A stretch of 64,000 nucleotides of DNA from contig AP025043.1 in assembly GCA_036186865.1 (NCBI GenBank), forward strand, positions 34,805,657-34,869,656, written 5' to 3'. The notes under the pieces were generated by a model that worked only from the letters and a program-made list of their open reading frames with translations, made no database searches and was not told where the DNA came from. This document shows positions 1 through 13,025 of the stretch, piece after piece. The translations under genes were made by a program, and so were the position numbers. Numbering within the stretch: the first letter of the stretch is position 1; each line of letters starts with the position of its first letter. This DNA comes from Eustoma russellianum (Eukaryota; Streptophyta; Magnoliopsida; Gentianales; Gentianaceae).

Positions 1-1594
1 GCATGCAAAGTGGGTTGAGTTTATTGAGCAATTTCCTTATGTCATTAAGTATAAGCAAGGAAAAGATAACATAGTTGCTGATGCTTTGTCTAGAAGGTAT
101 ACTTTGATTACTAAGTTGTCTTCACACTTGCTTGGCTTTGAATTTGTTTAGGAATTGTATAAGGATGATTCTGATTTTGCTTCCATTTATGATGCATGTG
201 TTGATTCTCCTTTTGGTAAATTTTATTTGCATGATGGCTATTTGTTTAAGGAGAAACGATTATGCATTCCTAAGGGATCAATGCGAGAATTGTTGGTTAA
301 GGAAGCACATGGGGGCGGTTTAATGGGGCACTTTGGAGTTTTTAAAACTTTAGAAACTTTAAAGGAACATTTCTTTTGGCCTCACATGAAATCAGATGTT
401 GCAAAGGCTTGTAGTAGTTGCATCACTTGTAGGCAAGCTAAGTCCAAAACACAACCTCATGGTTTGTACACACCCTTGGACGTACCTAGTGCACCTTGGG
501 AGGACATTTCTATGGACTTTGTTCTTGGCTTACCTAGATCAAAAGGTGGTAGAGATAGTGTCTTTGTTGTGGTAGACAGATTCTCTAAGATGGCACACTT
601 TATTGCTTGTCACAAAGTAGATGATGCTTCCTACATTGCAAATCTATTCTTTAAAGAAGTTGTTAGGTTGCATGGCATGCCTAAAACAATTGTTAGTGAT
701 AGGGACAGTAAATTCTTGAGTCATTTTTGGCGTGTGCTTTGGAGCAAGTTGGGAAATAAGCTTTTGTTTTCTACTACTGCACATCCACAAACAGATGGCC
801 AAACTGAAGTGGTAAATCGGACCTTGTCACAAATGTTGCGTGCCTTAATCCAAAGCAATCTGAAAAATTGGGAAGAATGTTTACCACATATTGAGTTTGC
901 TTACAATAGGGCTGTTCATAGTGGGTCTTTGTATTCCCCTTTTGAAGTTGTCTATGGTTTTCTACCCCACTCCCCACTTGATTTGTTGCCTATTCCAATT
1001 GATGAGCGTACTAGCATGGATGGTAAACAACGAGCTGAAATGGTCAAAAAGTTGCATGAAAAGGTTAAACTCCAACTTGAAAGAAAGAATAGACAGTATG
1101 CCAAACAAGCTAACAAGCATAGAAAAGATGTTGTGTTTTATCCTGGAGATCTTGTTTGGTTACATTTAAGGAAGGAACGGTTTCCTAAGGAGAGGAAGTC
1201 CAAGCTTATGCCTAGAGGAGATGGACCTTTTAAGGTCATTCAAAAGGTTGGTCCAAATGCTTATGTGCTTGATCTTCCTCCAGACAGGTATGGTTCAGTT
1301 TCCAACACCTTCAATGTAAGTGATCTTTCCCCTTTTGAGCATTTTTATCTTGATGATTCGAGGGCGAATCCTTTTGAGGAGGGGGGGATTGATGAGGCTG
1401 AGGAGCAGCCCCCTAATGAGGAGCTTGCACAAGGTGCCCTTAACCATAAGGGGCCTTTGACAAGGAGCCAAACCAAGAGGACTAATGGTCTTCAACTTGG
1501 TTTTGATGTTGGCTCCTTTCTAACCAAACATGTGCAAGATGAACCAATGGACGTTCCTCCTAAATGGGTGCTCATTTTTGAGCTTAAGAACTGA
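1..1594 (+). pseudogene. Ty3 pol, 3' part (end of RNase H, integrase, C-terminal tail), copy A
   Basis: The reading frame enters from the left edge in the last part of RNase H and continues through integrase. An in-frame TAG at 149-151 replaces the AAG found in copy B, so the long open stretch starts just after it. Integrase shows the HHCC zinc-binding region (His residues near 307-330, the CITC pair near 420-430), the DD(35)E core beginning with the DISMDF segment near 505, and a GPY/F-like module near 1225-1290. Unlike copy B, the frame here stays open through the polypurine tract into LTR1 and ends at 1594 with the tail motif GPLTRSQTKR. The enzyme would insert cDNA into chromosomal DNA. 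The nonsense codon makes this copy defective. Confidence 0.9.
1376..1388 (+). promoter_or_regulatory. Polypurine tract of copy A
   Basis: GAGGA followed by seven G and an A lies immediately 5' of LTR1. It is the plus-strand primer for reverse transcription. Copy B has six G at the same place, which shifts the reading frame that crosses it. Confidence 0.85.
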
Positions 1595-2829
1595 TTATCC
1601 AATGATTTTCAATGTCAATAAATAAGTTAAAGGGTTGGTGGGAGGGCAGGATAGTCAGTCCACTTGTTGGTGCCGTTTCTGTGGCTTTTAGTTGCCTTTT
1701 CCTTTGATTCTTTTAAAGTTTGTTTTAGAATACTTATGTTTGGTGTATGAGTGTGATTTGTAGGGGTTACAGGTCTTGGATCAAACGCCTTGAGCTTTGG
1801 AAAGGAAGGCTTCTCAGATTTGGACCAAGCTTGTCCATACAAGGCTGTTTTGTGGTTTTGGGCTTTCAAGTGGGATTGGGCGTGCATGGAACCAGCTGGA
1901 CCTTGAAGTAGACTTAATTTAGAGCATCTTTCATGTTTTGGGTTTTGTCAAAATCAGTCCACAAAGAATAGTTACAAGAGTTGCAAGGAAGAAGTCCAAA
2001 ACAAGCCCAAGTGTGCAAATTAGGGTTTTCGGTCTTCTTGAGAGGGTGGCAGCCGCCTAGTATCATCAAATGCAATTAAGAGACCTTCTAGAATGTCATA
2101 AATCAGATTGGGATGATTGGAATGAATTATGGAGTTATAATTGAAGATTTGGAGCAATTAAGGAGATAATTCAAGTAAGAGAAAGTTACCAAAATTAGAT
2201 CTTGTGTCACAAGGAAGGCTGAATGGCGTTTAATGAAGGCAAATGGATGCACAAGGCAAGTTCTAGAAGGATGGTTAATAATGCAATAATTGGTGATTGA
2301 GACAATAATTGTGGATTTGCCAAGAGAGAGAAGCTTACCTAAAATAACAAATTCAGATTTTGCATCTCAAGGAAGGAAATGGCGCAAACATGGAAGATCC
2401 CCAATGCACCTAGACGTTTTTGGAGTTTGGCCAAGAAGACTTGTAATCAAATATATTGATCACTTAGCATTTCTTTTGGGTAGTTAGACTGTTTTGATCT
2501 TTAAAACTAAAAACCATACGGTTTTGTATGGTCTTTTGTTCTTGAGTTTCTTGAATAAAAGTTTGTGTTTTTCCTTTGGTTTACACATATCTAAATCAAG
2601 GCTAGACCCAATTAAGGATTGTGTGTTCCTTGTTGGTGATCCACAATCCAAGGATTAGGAGTGACTGGTTGGATTGGACGGATTGAAACACATATAACCA
2701 AACGGATTTGGAGGCTTGAAAGGAAGGTGGTTGCTTGGCACCATTGTCCATCACATTCAAGGCTTGAGGGACGTTTGGAGAGTGAAGAAAGATCGGGACA
2801 ACATCAACATACGAACCATATTCGTATCA
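1390..2829 (+). repeat. LTR1, shared middle LTR of the left array
   Basis: The LTR begins TGATGAGGC just after the polypurine tract and ends CGTATCA two bases before the primer-binding site. It matches LTR2 (8765-10204) end to end with very few substitutions. The first about 200 bp encode the C-terminal tail of the polyprotein, ending at 1594. An AATAAA is present at 2554-2559. It serves as 3' LTR of copy A and 5' LTR of copy B. Confidence 0.93.
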
Positions 2830-2831
2830 AG

Positions 2832-2843
2832 TGGTATCAGAGC
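2832..2843 (+). promoter_or_regulatory. Primer-binding site, initiator-Met tRNA type, copy B
   Basis: TGGTATCAGAGC, the usual complement of the 3' end of plant initiator Met tRNA, lies two bases after LTR1. It fixes the LTR end and the transcription direction. Confidence 0.93.
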
Positions 2844-4001
2844 CCTCGTTTATCTTCATCTCAAATATCTTTTCTTGTGTCATTTGTGTCATTCTTGTTA
2901 TTCTCAATCATTCAAAAAAAAAATTGATCTTTTGCTTCATTTCATCAAAACAAAAACAAAGATTGTTCTTTTCTTCAGTCCAACGAAAACCACAAAAAAA
3001 AAAAGGCTTCACCTTTTGCATCAATATTGATCACCTATCATTAAAGATCTCATCTTCAACACACTTAATTATAGGATCATTCTTGTTTGCATTGAATAGG
3101 ATTTAACTCCATCTAAAATCAGCCCAAGGCCTAAAAGAAGCTACCTTTGAGTCAAACACCTTGTTGTTATCGAAGCTTTTAATTAAATTTGCTTGTGTGA
3201 TATTGAATACAAGTTTGTTTGTTTTGGTTGTATTGGTATCCAAGGAAAATCTGTTTTCTACTACACATCCATACAAACACAAAAAGGATCATCTTTCAAG
3301 CATACACAACTGATTCTTGCAAAAACAAACAAAGGTTGCAACAAGGCTGCTTTGAACGTCAAAAAAAAAGGGAAAAGAAAAGAAAAGAAAACGTGCACAA
3401 AAACAACAAAAAGAAGTGCACAAAGAAAGGAAGAGAAAAGAAGTTCCTTTTGAACAAAGATTCCATCTTTTTGCATCTACTACCCAACCCCAAAAACAAC
3501 ACACATAAAGCCTTCAATTCTCAACCTTGGATACACATTCATACTATCAATCAAAGAGCTTGCATTTGATATTGCATAAGTTGGTTTAATTAAAGATTGC
3601 CCAGGACAACCCCTAGCAATTCTTTGGTTCAACCAACTACATCACTTTTGGTTTCTTGTTTCTTTGAATCATAGTTATTAAGTGTGTTTACATTGTGCTC
3701 TAAACTTCTTGACGTTGTTTTACCACTTGTTGATCAATTGGAGTTTTTGAAGGCAAAAGAAGCTTGCAAGGACAGAAAACGAAACAGATTGTGGTTAGCC
3801 AATTTGGGACTTGCCTTAAGAGGTTCTGGCTCAAGATTGGCCAAGGAAAAACACTTGAACAATTGAGAGAAAACAAGGGAGGACAAAAAAAAAGGCCAAA
3901 CAGATTTTCGTTTTCCTTTTTTTTGTTTTCACTAACAACTCACTTTTGTTTCTTGTGTTAGTTTTCTTCTTTTCTTGTGTGTGAAAGCGTTTCAGGTTGC
4001 C
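2844..4001 (+). other. Untranslated leader of Ty3 copy B
   Basis: About 1.16 kb of A-rich and pyrimidine-rich sequence between the primer-binding site and gag, with no convincing gene. It contains two blocks shared with the leaders of three other Ty3 elements in this window. One is a TTGTTGTTATCGAAGCTTTT block at 3161-3180; the other is a TAAAGATTGCCCAGG block at 3591-3640. A long pyrimidine tract ends in TTTCAG at 3990-3995 just before the gag start. Small open frames here look incidental. Confidence 0.75.
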
Positions 4002-7000
4002 ATGGATGGTTCAAACAGTACCCAAGGAGGAGGAGACAAAGTGGAATTTTCAATGGAAAAGATGGCACAAATGCTTAGTAATATGCAATCTAGGTTGGAT
4101 GAGTGGGAAGCAAGGATGACATCCAACACACCTCCTACCCAAGAACAGCCCCCACCTCAAAACCAAGGCCAAACATCCCGTGGAACTGAACCTAAGGGGT
4201 CCACAAGCATGGGAGGTAGAGGAGGAGCAAGGGGTAGAGGAGATAGGAGACAAGGAATGAGACACCAACCTGTTAGGGAGGAATGGAATGATTACTATGA
4301 AGAGGAAGAGGTTGAGGAGGTATACCCAAGGCCTCAAGGCCGAATGCAACCTAGGAGGCATGTGCCTCAAGAGGATGATTATTTGAAAACCGAAAATAAA
4401 CATTCCACCCTTTTATGGCAAAAGTGACCCTGAAGCCTACATTGAGTGGGAGAGAAAAGTTGACATGATCTTTTCCTATACCAACTATACTGAGTTGCAA
4501 AAGGTGAGATATGCAAGTATAGAGTTCTTGGATTATGCCTTGATTTGGTGGGACCAAACTCAAAGTATAAGAAGAAGGACTAGACAACCAACAATTGGAA
4601 CTTGGGATGAGATGAAATATGAGATGAGAAAGAAATTCATTCCAGAATCTTACGAGAGATCCATGTTCCAAAAGTTGCAATGCCTAACTCAAGGAAATAA
4701 AAGTGTGGATTAATACTTTAAGGAGTTAGAAAGTTTGTTGATAAAAACTGATACTGAAGAAACTGAGGAGGCAACCATGGCTCGGTTTTTGGGAGGTCTT
4801 AATAAGGAGATTGGGTTTCAACTTGAACTCACTACCTATGTTGATCTAAATTCCATGGTTCACAAATCTGAGAAAATTGAGAGGCAATTAAAGGTACGTT
4901 CTTCTACTAGTGGATTTGGTTTTAGAACTAATGCTTCTTCTTTTTCTAAAGTGCAGCTTAGGTCTAATGGCAATGGAGGAACACGGCCAAGTTCAAACAC
5001 CCCCGGCCAAAACAGCCCTAACACTCCAAATAAACCACACTTCACTCAAAGGACCAATGGTGCAAATCTAGGTCAAAATGACAAAGGCAAAGGCAAGGCA
5101 ACCGCAAACCCTCCAAGGACAAGGGAGATTGAATGTTTTAAATGTAGAGGGAGAGGGCATTATGCAAGGGACTGCCCTAATGCCAAGAAAGTGTTGTACC
5201 TTGAGGAAACAAATGAATTCTATTCAGAAGAGGAGGAAGAAGACGCAACAAAGGAAGAATACCAAGAGGACTCAGCTGAGGAGGTAAAGAGTGATGAAGA
5301 GGGTGCTTATAAGGACTTTCTTGTGGTAAGAAAAGCCTTAAGTGCACACATGAAGGAGGAAGAAGAAAGCTTGCAAAGGGATAACATTTTCCACATCCAT
5401 TGTTTGGTAAAAGGCAAAACTTGCACTTTAATTATTGATAGTGGTTCTTGTGCTAATGTTGCAAGTATTGAACTTGTTAGAAAGCTAGATTTACCTATGA
5501 TTGATCATTCCCATCCCTATAGGTTATCTTGGCTAAATGATTGTGGTGAGATTCATGTGTCTAAACAAGTTCTGATTCCCTTATCTATTGGCGGCTACAA
5601 AGATGAAATTTTGTGTGATGTAGCTCCTATGCATGCTAGTCATATTTTGTTAGGTAGACCTTGGCAATTTGACAAGCATGTTATTTATGATGGTAGATTG
5701 AACATGTATGCTTTTACTTCTAATGGCAAAAAGTTTAAGTTACATGCATTGTCTCCACATAAAGTTTATGAGGATGCTAAGAGGATGAAGAAGAACCATT
5801 CAGATCCTAAGGAAAAGGAGGCTGAAAAAAGGTTCTTAGAGGTTCTTAAAAAGGAGAGAAGAAGCCTTTTGGAGGCCACAAACTCCTCGGCCAAGGGTAC
5901 ACAACCCACGGCCCAAATCAGTCCACCCTCACCCACGGCTCAAACACTTTCACAAGCATCCACCTCACAAATTTCACATCCACCTAAGAAGCATGCTTTC
6001 TTTGCAAAATCTCGTGAAGTTACACATGCATTGTATGATAATAAAACTGTTTTGGTGATGCTTTACAAAGATAGTGTTGAATGCTTGTTTTCTAAGAATG
6101 ACTTACCATCTACCTTGCCTAGTGGTGTTGTTTCTTTGTTGGAAGAATTTGCAGATTTGTTTCCCGAGGAGGAACCACATGGGTTGCCACCTTTAAGAGG
6201 GATTGAGCACCACATTGACTTTATTCCAGGGGCTGTCCTACCTAATAGGCCAGCTTATAGGGCCAATCCGGAGGAAACAAAGGAAATACAAAGGCAAGTG
6301 GAGGATCTCTTAGCCAAAGAGAAGGTAAGGGAAAGTATGAGCCCAAGTGCAGTTCCAGTCATCCTTGTCCCGAAAAAGGATGGCACTTGGAGGATGTGTA
6401 CAGATTGTAGGGCCATCAACAAAATCACTGTAAAGTATAGGTATCCCATCCCTAGACTTGATGATATGCTTGATATGTTGCATGGTTCACGATGGTATAC
6501 GAAAATTGATTTGAAAAGTGGTTATTTTCAAGTGAGAATAAGAGAGGGTGATGAATGGAAAACAGCTTTTAAAACTAAATTTGGATTGTACGAATGGTTA
6601 GTTATGCCTTTTGGGTTAACTAATGCACCTAGTACATTCATGAGGCTAATGAATGAAGTTTTGAGAGCTTTTATTGGGAAGTTTGTTGTGGTTTATTTTG
6701 ATGACATCTTGATCTATTCTAAGACCTTAGAAGAGCATTTAGATCACATAAGGACTGTTTTTGAAAAGCTAAGAAAAGAAAAACTTTATGCTAACTTTAA
6801 GAAATGTTCTTTTTGTTTGGACAAAGTTGTTTTTCTTGGTTTTGTAATCAGTTCTGCAGGGATTGAAATGGATCAAGACAAGGTGAAATCCATCCTTGAA
6901 TGGCCTACACCAAAGAGTGTGGGAGAAGTGAGGAGCTTTCATGGTTTGGCAGGTTTTTATAGGCGGTTTGTCAAAGACTTTTCAACCGTAGCCGCACCAT

Positions 7001-8835
7001 TGAATGAGATAGTCAAGAAAGAGGTTGGATTCCATTGGGGGGAAGCCCAACAAAGGGCGTTTGATGAGCTTAAAGGACGTCTCACTACAGCACCTATCTT
7101 GAAGTTGCCAAACTTTGATGATACATTTGAGATAGAGTGTGATGCAAGTGGCGTGGGAATTGGAGCTGTTCTAACCCAAGGTAAGCATCCTATTGCTTAT
7201 TTTAGTGAAAAGTTGAAAGGTGCTGCATTGAACTATCCTACTTATGATAAGGAATTGTATGCTTTAGTAAGGTCCTTACAAACTTGGCAACACTACTTGC
7301 AACCCAAAGAGTTTGTCATTCATACTGATCATGAAAGTTTGAAGTACCTTAAGAGTCAAGGAAAACTGAATAAGAGGCATGCAAAGTGGGTTGAGTTTAT
7401 TGAGCAATTTCCTTATGTCATTAAGTATAAGCAAGGAAAAGATAACATAGTTGCTGATGCTTTGTCTAGAAGGTATACTTTGATTACTAAGTTGTCTTCA
7501 CACTTGCTTGGCTTTGAATTTGTTAAGGAATTGTATAAGGATGATTCTGATTTTGCTTCCATTTATGATGCATGTGTTGATTCTCCTTTTGGTAAATTTT
7601 ATTTGCATGATGGCTATTTGTTTAAGGAGAAACGATTATGCATTCCTAAGGGATCAATGCGAGAATTGTTGGTTAAGGAAGCACATGGGGGCGGTTTAAT
7701 GGGGCACTTTGGAGTTTTTAAAACTTTAGAAACTTTAAAGGAACATTTCTTTTGGCCTCACATGAAATCAGATGTTGCAAAGGCTTGTAGTAGTTGCATC
7801 ACTTGTAGGCAAGCTAAGTCCAAAACACAACCTCATGGTTTGTACACACCCTTGGACGTACCTAGTGCACCTTGGGAGGACATTTCTATGGACTTTGTTC
7901 TTGGCTTACCTAGATCAAAAGGTGGTAGAGATAGTGTCTTTGTTGTGGTAGACAGATTCTCTAAGATGGCACACTTTATTGCTTGTCACAAAGTAGATGA
8001 TGCTTCCTACATTGCAAATCTATTCTTTAAAGAAGTTGTTAGGTTGCATGGCATGCCTAAAACAATTGTTAGTGATAGGGACAGTAAATTCTTGAGTCAT
8101 TTTTGGCGTGTGCTTTGGAGCAAGTTGGGAACTAAGCTTTTGTTTTCTACTACTGCACATCCACAAACAGATGGCCAAACTGAAGTGGTAAATCGGACCT
8201 TGTCACAAATGTTGCGTGCCTTAATCCAAAGAAATCTGAAAAATTGGGAAGAATGTTTACCACATATTGAGTTTGCTTACAATAGGGCTGTTCATAGTGG
8301 GTCTTTGTATTCCCCTTTTGAAGTTGTCTATGGTTTTCTACCCCACTCCCCACTTGATTTGTTGCCTATTCCAATTGATGAGCGTACTAGCATGGATGGT
8401 AAACAACGAGCTGAAATGGTCAAAAAGTTGCATGAAAAGGTTAAACTCCAACTTGAAAGAAAGAATAGACAGTATGCCAAACAAGCTAACAAGCATAGAA
8501 AAGATGTTGTGTTTTATCCTGGAGATCTTGTTTGGTTACATTTAAGGAAGGAACGGTTTCCTAAGGAGAGGAAGTCCAAGCTTATGCCTAGAGGAGATGG
8601 ACCTTTTAAGGTCATTCAAAAGGTTGGTCCAAATGCTTATGTGCTTGATCTTCCTCCAGACAGGTATGGTTCAGTTTCCAACACCTTCAATGTAAGTGAT
8701 CTTTCCCCTTTTGAGCATTTTTATCTTGATGATTCGAGGGCGAATCCTTTTGAGGAGGGGGGATTGATGAGGCTGAGGAGCAGCCCCCTAATGAGGAGCT
8801 TGCACAAGGTGCCCTTAACCATAAGGGGCCTTTGA
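4002..8835 (+). pseudogene. Ty3 gag-pol polyprotein, copy B (one frameshift and one stop in gag; pol open)
   Basis: The start is taken as ATG 4002 (MDGSNST) because the same position begins gag in the related elements. Gag changes frame near 4392, where there is one extra G, and meets TAA at 4711-4713. From 4714 the frame is open for about 1370 codons. Visible domains in order: zinc knuckle CFKCRGRGHYARDC (5134-5175); retropepsin DSGS (Asp codon 5437-5439); reverse transcriptase with YFDD (6694-6705); RNase H with ECDASG near 7138; integrase zinc finger (about 7680-7810); DD(35)E core (about 7885-8230); GPY/F-like module near 8600. No chromodomain follows. A six-G polypurine tract puts the final residues in a different frame from copy A, ending at 8835. 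Gag would form the particle and pol the replication enzymes. The two gag lesions make this copy non-autonomous, although pol is intact. Confidence 0.92.
8752..8763 (+). promoter_or_regulatory. Polypurine tract of copy B
   Basis: GAGGA plus six G and an A, immediately 5' of LTR2. One G fewer than in copy A. Confidence 0.85.
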
Positions 8836-10204
8836 CAAGGAGCCAAACCAAGAGGACTAATGGTCTTCAACTTGGTTTTGATGTTGGCTCCTTTCTAACC
8901 AAACATGTGCAAGATGAACCAATGGACGTTCCTCCTAAATGGGTGCTCATTGTTGAGCTTAAGAACTGATTATCCAATGATTTTCAATGTCAATAAATAA
9001 GTTAAAGGGTTGGTGGGAGGGCAGGATAGTCAGTCCACTTGTTGGTGCCGTTTCTGTGGCTTTTAGTTGCCTTTTCCTTTGATTCTTTTAAAGTTTGTTT
9101 TAGAATACTTATGTTTGGTGTATGAGTGTGATTTGTAGGGGTTACAGGTCTTGGATCAAACGCCTTGAGCTTTGGAAAGGAAGGCTTCTCAGATTTGGAC
9201 CAAGCTTGTCCATACAAGGCTGTTTTGTGGTTTTGGGCTTTCAAGTGGGATTGGGCGTGCATGGAACCAGCTGGACCTTGAAGTAGACTTAATTTAGAGC
9301 ATCTTTCATGTTTTGGGTTTTGTCAAAATCAGTCCACAAAGAATAGTTACAAGAGTTGCAAGGAAGAAGTCCAAAACAAGCCCAAGTGTGCAAATTAGGG
9401 TTTTCGGTCTTCTTGAGAGGGTGGCAGCCGCCTAGTATCATCAAATGCAATTAAGAGACCTTCTAGAATGTCATAAATCAGATTGGGATGATTGGAATGA
9501 ATTATGGAGTTATAATTGAAGATTTGGAGCAATTAAGGAGATAATTCAAGTAAGAGAAAGTTACAAAAATTAGATCTTGTGTCACAAGGAAGGCTGAATG
9601 GCGTTTAATGAAGGCAAATGGATGCACAAGGCAAGTTCTAGAAGGATGGTTAATAATGCAATAATTGGTGATTGAGACAATAATTGTGGATTTGCCAAGA
9701 GAGAGAAGCTTACCTAAAATAACAAATTCAGATTTTGCATCTCAAGGAAGGAAATGGCGCAAACATGGAAGATCCCCAATGCACCTAGACGTTTTTGGAG
9801 TTTGGCCAAGAAGACTTGTAATCAAATATATTGATCACTTAGCATTTCTTTTTGGTAGTTAGACTATTTTGATCTTTAAAACTAAAAACCATACGGTTTT
9901 GTATGGTCTTTTGTTCTTGAGTTTCTTGAATAAAAGTTTGTGTTTTTCCTTTAGTTTACACATATCTAAATCAAGGCTAGACCCAATTAAGGATTGTGTG
10001 TTCCTTGTTGGTGATCCACAATCCAAGGATTAGGAGTGACTGGTTGGATTGGACGGATTGAAACACATATAACCAAACGGATTTGGAGGCTTGAAAGGAA
10101 GGTGGTTGCTTGGCACCATTGTCCATCACATTCAAGGCTTGAGGGACGTTTGGAGAGTGAAGAAAGATCGGGACAACATCAACATACGAACCATATTCGT
10201 ATCA
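8765..10204 (+). repeat. LTR2, 3' LTR of the left array
   Basis: Begins TGATGAGGC and ends CGTATCA. Same length as LTR1 (1440 bp) and nearly identical, which suggests recent formation. The tail-coding part is present (about 8840-8969) but out of frame with pol. Copia coding sequence resumes at 10205, which marks the right edge of the insertion. Confidence 0.93.
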
Positions 10205-11227
10205 AAACAATCTTAGTACATGACTAGTACTCGCTTTATGTTTTGGTTTTAATGTTTCTTTTACATGTTTACCTTTTATACATGTTTCACATAGTTGAAA
10301 ATTATATAAGTCTAACTTAGGCATACCTCTAATTAGATTCTTCTTAGATAAATTTTCTATGGTTGAAATTCCTATATGGCCTAGTCGTCTATGCCATAAA
10401 TTACATCTAAATCATGTGATACTAAGCACTTAATCTTAGCATCTAACATATTATTTAGAGAAAGTGTGTAAATACTACCATCTCTATTTCCCTTTAATAC
10501 GATTTCTCCCTTATCATTTATTATATCATAACAATTAGGGAGAAAATAAACATGATAACCGGAATCTATAAGTTGTGAAATAGTTAATAAATTATAAGAA
10601 AGATTACTTACTAACAATACATTTCGTATTTGAAATCTGTTAGGGTCCTCATGTCCCTTTTCCAACAACTTTGCCTTGGTTGTTGTCACCAAACATCACC
10701 TTTTCTCTATTCTCGATATGTTCTAGCTCGGTGAATAGTTTGGGCTGCCCGTCATATGTCTTGAACACCCACTATCTAAAAACCACTTGGTTTTTAGATT
10801 CTTTGGCTTTGTCTTCTTCTTGTATTCTTTATGATTTTCCTACAATAGAAAAAAAAAGTTTTAGGTATCCTTTATTTGGTTCCTTGAGTGTTAGGATGTA
10901 CCTTCTAGGCACATATTTGGCATTATAATTCATTGCATAAAGAGGATTAACATGTATTTGACCATTCCATTTAAAAATAGATGTATGCATATAATTGTTT
11001 TACCTTGGTTTATTATATTGTGGCCGAGTATGAGGCATATAACTTGGTCGATTTTGACATTGAGTGTAAGGCATATAATTTTGTTTCTTAACCGGCGCTT
11101 TATAAGTATAATCATAAGTATTCTTATTAGTCTTATAAGGAAAATATGAAGATTGCCTATGTTTATGTCTATATGCATCATAACCAATTGAATGTTGTTT
11201 ATTTTGCCTAATCACATTTGTGTGTAT

Positions 11228-11230
11228 TAT

Positions 11231-11266
<36 letters not shown>
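11228..11266. repeat. (TA)n microsatellite
   Basis: A short ACATACAT run followed by about 15 TA units inside the decayed copia gag-pol. Confidence 0.9.
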
Positions 11267-11269
<3 letters not shown>

Positions 11270-12869
11270 TAATTTTTAGGTTGTCTAAATACAAAGTATT
11301 ACTTAGATGCTTTTGTGGGTGCATGTTGCATTTTTGCCTTAGAATGAGTAGGAGGAGTAGCAGGCAAAATGTGTACATTTGATTTAGTTGTACTATATGG
11401 TAATTTAGACTTAGATGATACAAAGTTAGTCTTTTTGCCTAACTTGTCATTTTTCTCTATATAGCCTAAGCCCTTTTTATCATTTCCATATTTTTGTGAC
11501 GATATGAGTGTGTCTAACATATTAGTTCTCGGCTTAAAATTGTTCTAAACTTTTTTCTAAGTTTAGTGTAGAATATTGAAGTTGAGATATTCCATTTTCA
11601 CAACTATCTACTTTAGCTTTTAACATGCTATTTTTGGTTTTAATGTTTGTTCATTTTTCCTATATGATTCAATTTTAATCTCTACAGAATCAAGAGTATT
11701 AGTAGACTCTTGTTTAAAACATTCTAATTGATCAAAAAATTCCAAGTTGGACGTCTTCAACTTGTCATTTTCTTTTATTAGTTTCTTCTTTTCTTTAGAT
11801 AGCCTTTTACAGTGAGCATGCATCTTTAAAAACGCTTTGTACATTTCATCAAAAGACATTTCATTATCAGAATCTATGTCAAAAGAAAAAATTACCTTTG
11901 TTAGATATGAAGCAAACTTGAGCTTCCTCATTGTCGGATTCTGAGTCGGACGAGTCGCTCCATGTGCTTGCCTTCATTGCATGTTTGCCTTTTCTTTCCT
12001 TGGGCTCTTTTGCCTTAGTTTTTTGCGCCTTCTTGTTTTGTTTATTATTGTTATTATTATTCTTTTTCTTTGTGAGACAGTCATATGAAATATGTCCTTT
12101 TTGACCACATTCGCAGCATTTTAACTCTTTATTATACATACCACTTGTTATTATTAGTTATTTTTCATAGGTTGAGAAAAAGAAGAAGACTTATTTCTAT
12201 TAGGTCATTTGAAAAACTTCTTACGTTTTCTAGTTATTAAGATTAAATCATCATCCAATTCACTATCACTATTAATTTCATTATTATTTATATGTGACTC
12301 AGTTGATTTGAAAGCAATAGATTACTGGATGATTTAGATGACTCGGACTTTCGTAGGTTCAGTTTTACCTCGTATACTCTAAATGAACCGATCAATTCAT
12401 CCATTTTAGTGATTGACTTTGTCTCCTCAACTGCTGTCACCTTTGGATCACATTCAGCAGGAAGACTTTGTAGCCATTTTTGAACTTTCTCGTTGTTGGT
12501 AAAGAATTTTCTTAAAGCTTCAAGTGTATTGAAAATGTTAGTAATTCTCAAATCCATAGATTTTATAGATTCGTTTGGCAACATTCTGAAAGATTCAAGT
12601 TCAGTAATAAGCATGTTTATTTTCGACTCTTTTACGCCACTAGTTCCTTCATGTTTTAACTCTAAGGATTTCCGTATATCATGAGTACTAATACAATTTG
12701 AAACATAACCCACTTTAGAAGTCGTAAGTCCGTTTATAAGTAATTGCATAGCTTTGTCATTCATGGACATTTTCTTTTTATCTTCTATAGACCATTCACT
12801 TTTGTATTTTTTCACTTCTTGTGTGACTCCACTAACTTGCACAATTTTCATCGGAATGTAAGGCACATC

Positions 12870-13025
12870 TTCAACTCATCATCATCATCATCCGGACCCA
12901 GTTTATCCCAACGACAGCAAAAGCTATCGTCAGGATCTAGGGAAGGTAAGTGGTAGGCAGACAATACCTCTATCCCAAGGAATAGAGAGCCTGCTTCCAG
13001 TGAGACCCCCGGCTCTACCTGCATA
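12870..13025 (-). mobile_element. tRNA-type plant SINE (Au/TS-like) 3' part
   Basis: On the minus strand the segment reads GAGCCGGGGGTCTCACTGG, then CAGGCTCTCTATTCC, then GGGATAAACTGGGTCCG, and ends in (ATG)n. These blocks match the conserved body and 3' end of a well-known plant SINE group, in which ACTGGGT precedes a TTG- or ATG-type tail. The tRNA-like head with clear A and B boxes is not obvious, so the copy may be 5'-truncated. It splits the N-terminus of the copia gag. Target duplications could not be defined by eye. Confidence 0.7.

Larger units (their letters stand above)
1..10204 (+). mobile_element. Tandem Ty3/gypsy array (internal A - LTR1 - internal B - LTR2), CRM-like
   Basis: Two copies of one Ty3/gypsy element lie head to tail and share the middle LTR. 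Copy A enters from the left edge as the 3' part of pol. Copy B is complete from primer-binding site to 3' LTR. The two LTRs are both 1440 bp and differ at only a handful of positions by eye. Copies A and B of pol are also almost identical. The array lies inside the pol gene of a minus-strand copia element that resumes at 10205. The outer left LTR is outside the window, so the target duplication cannot be checked. Lack of a chromodomain, a coding frame running into the LTR, and TGATG...ATCA termini fit the CRM clade; this is inference. Confidence 0.9.

Noticed and set aside
2290..3569. Several 60-116 codon frames in LTR1 and the leader (repeated at 9665-10227)
   Set aside because: Low complexity, no domains, lie in LTR and leader; the LTR ones are duplicated exactly because the LTR is.
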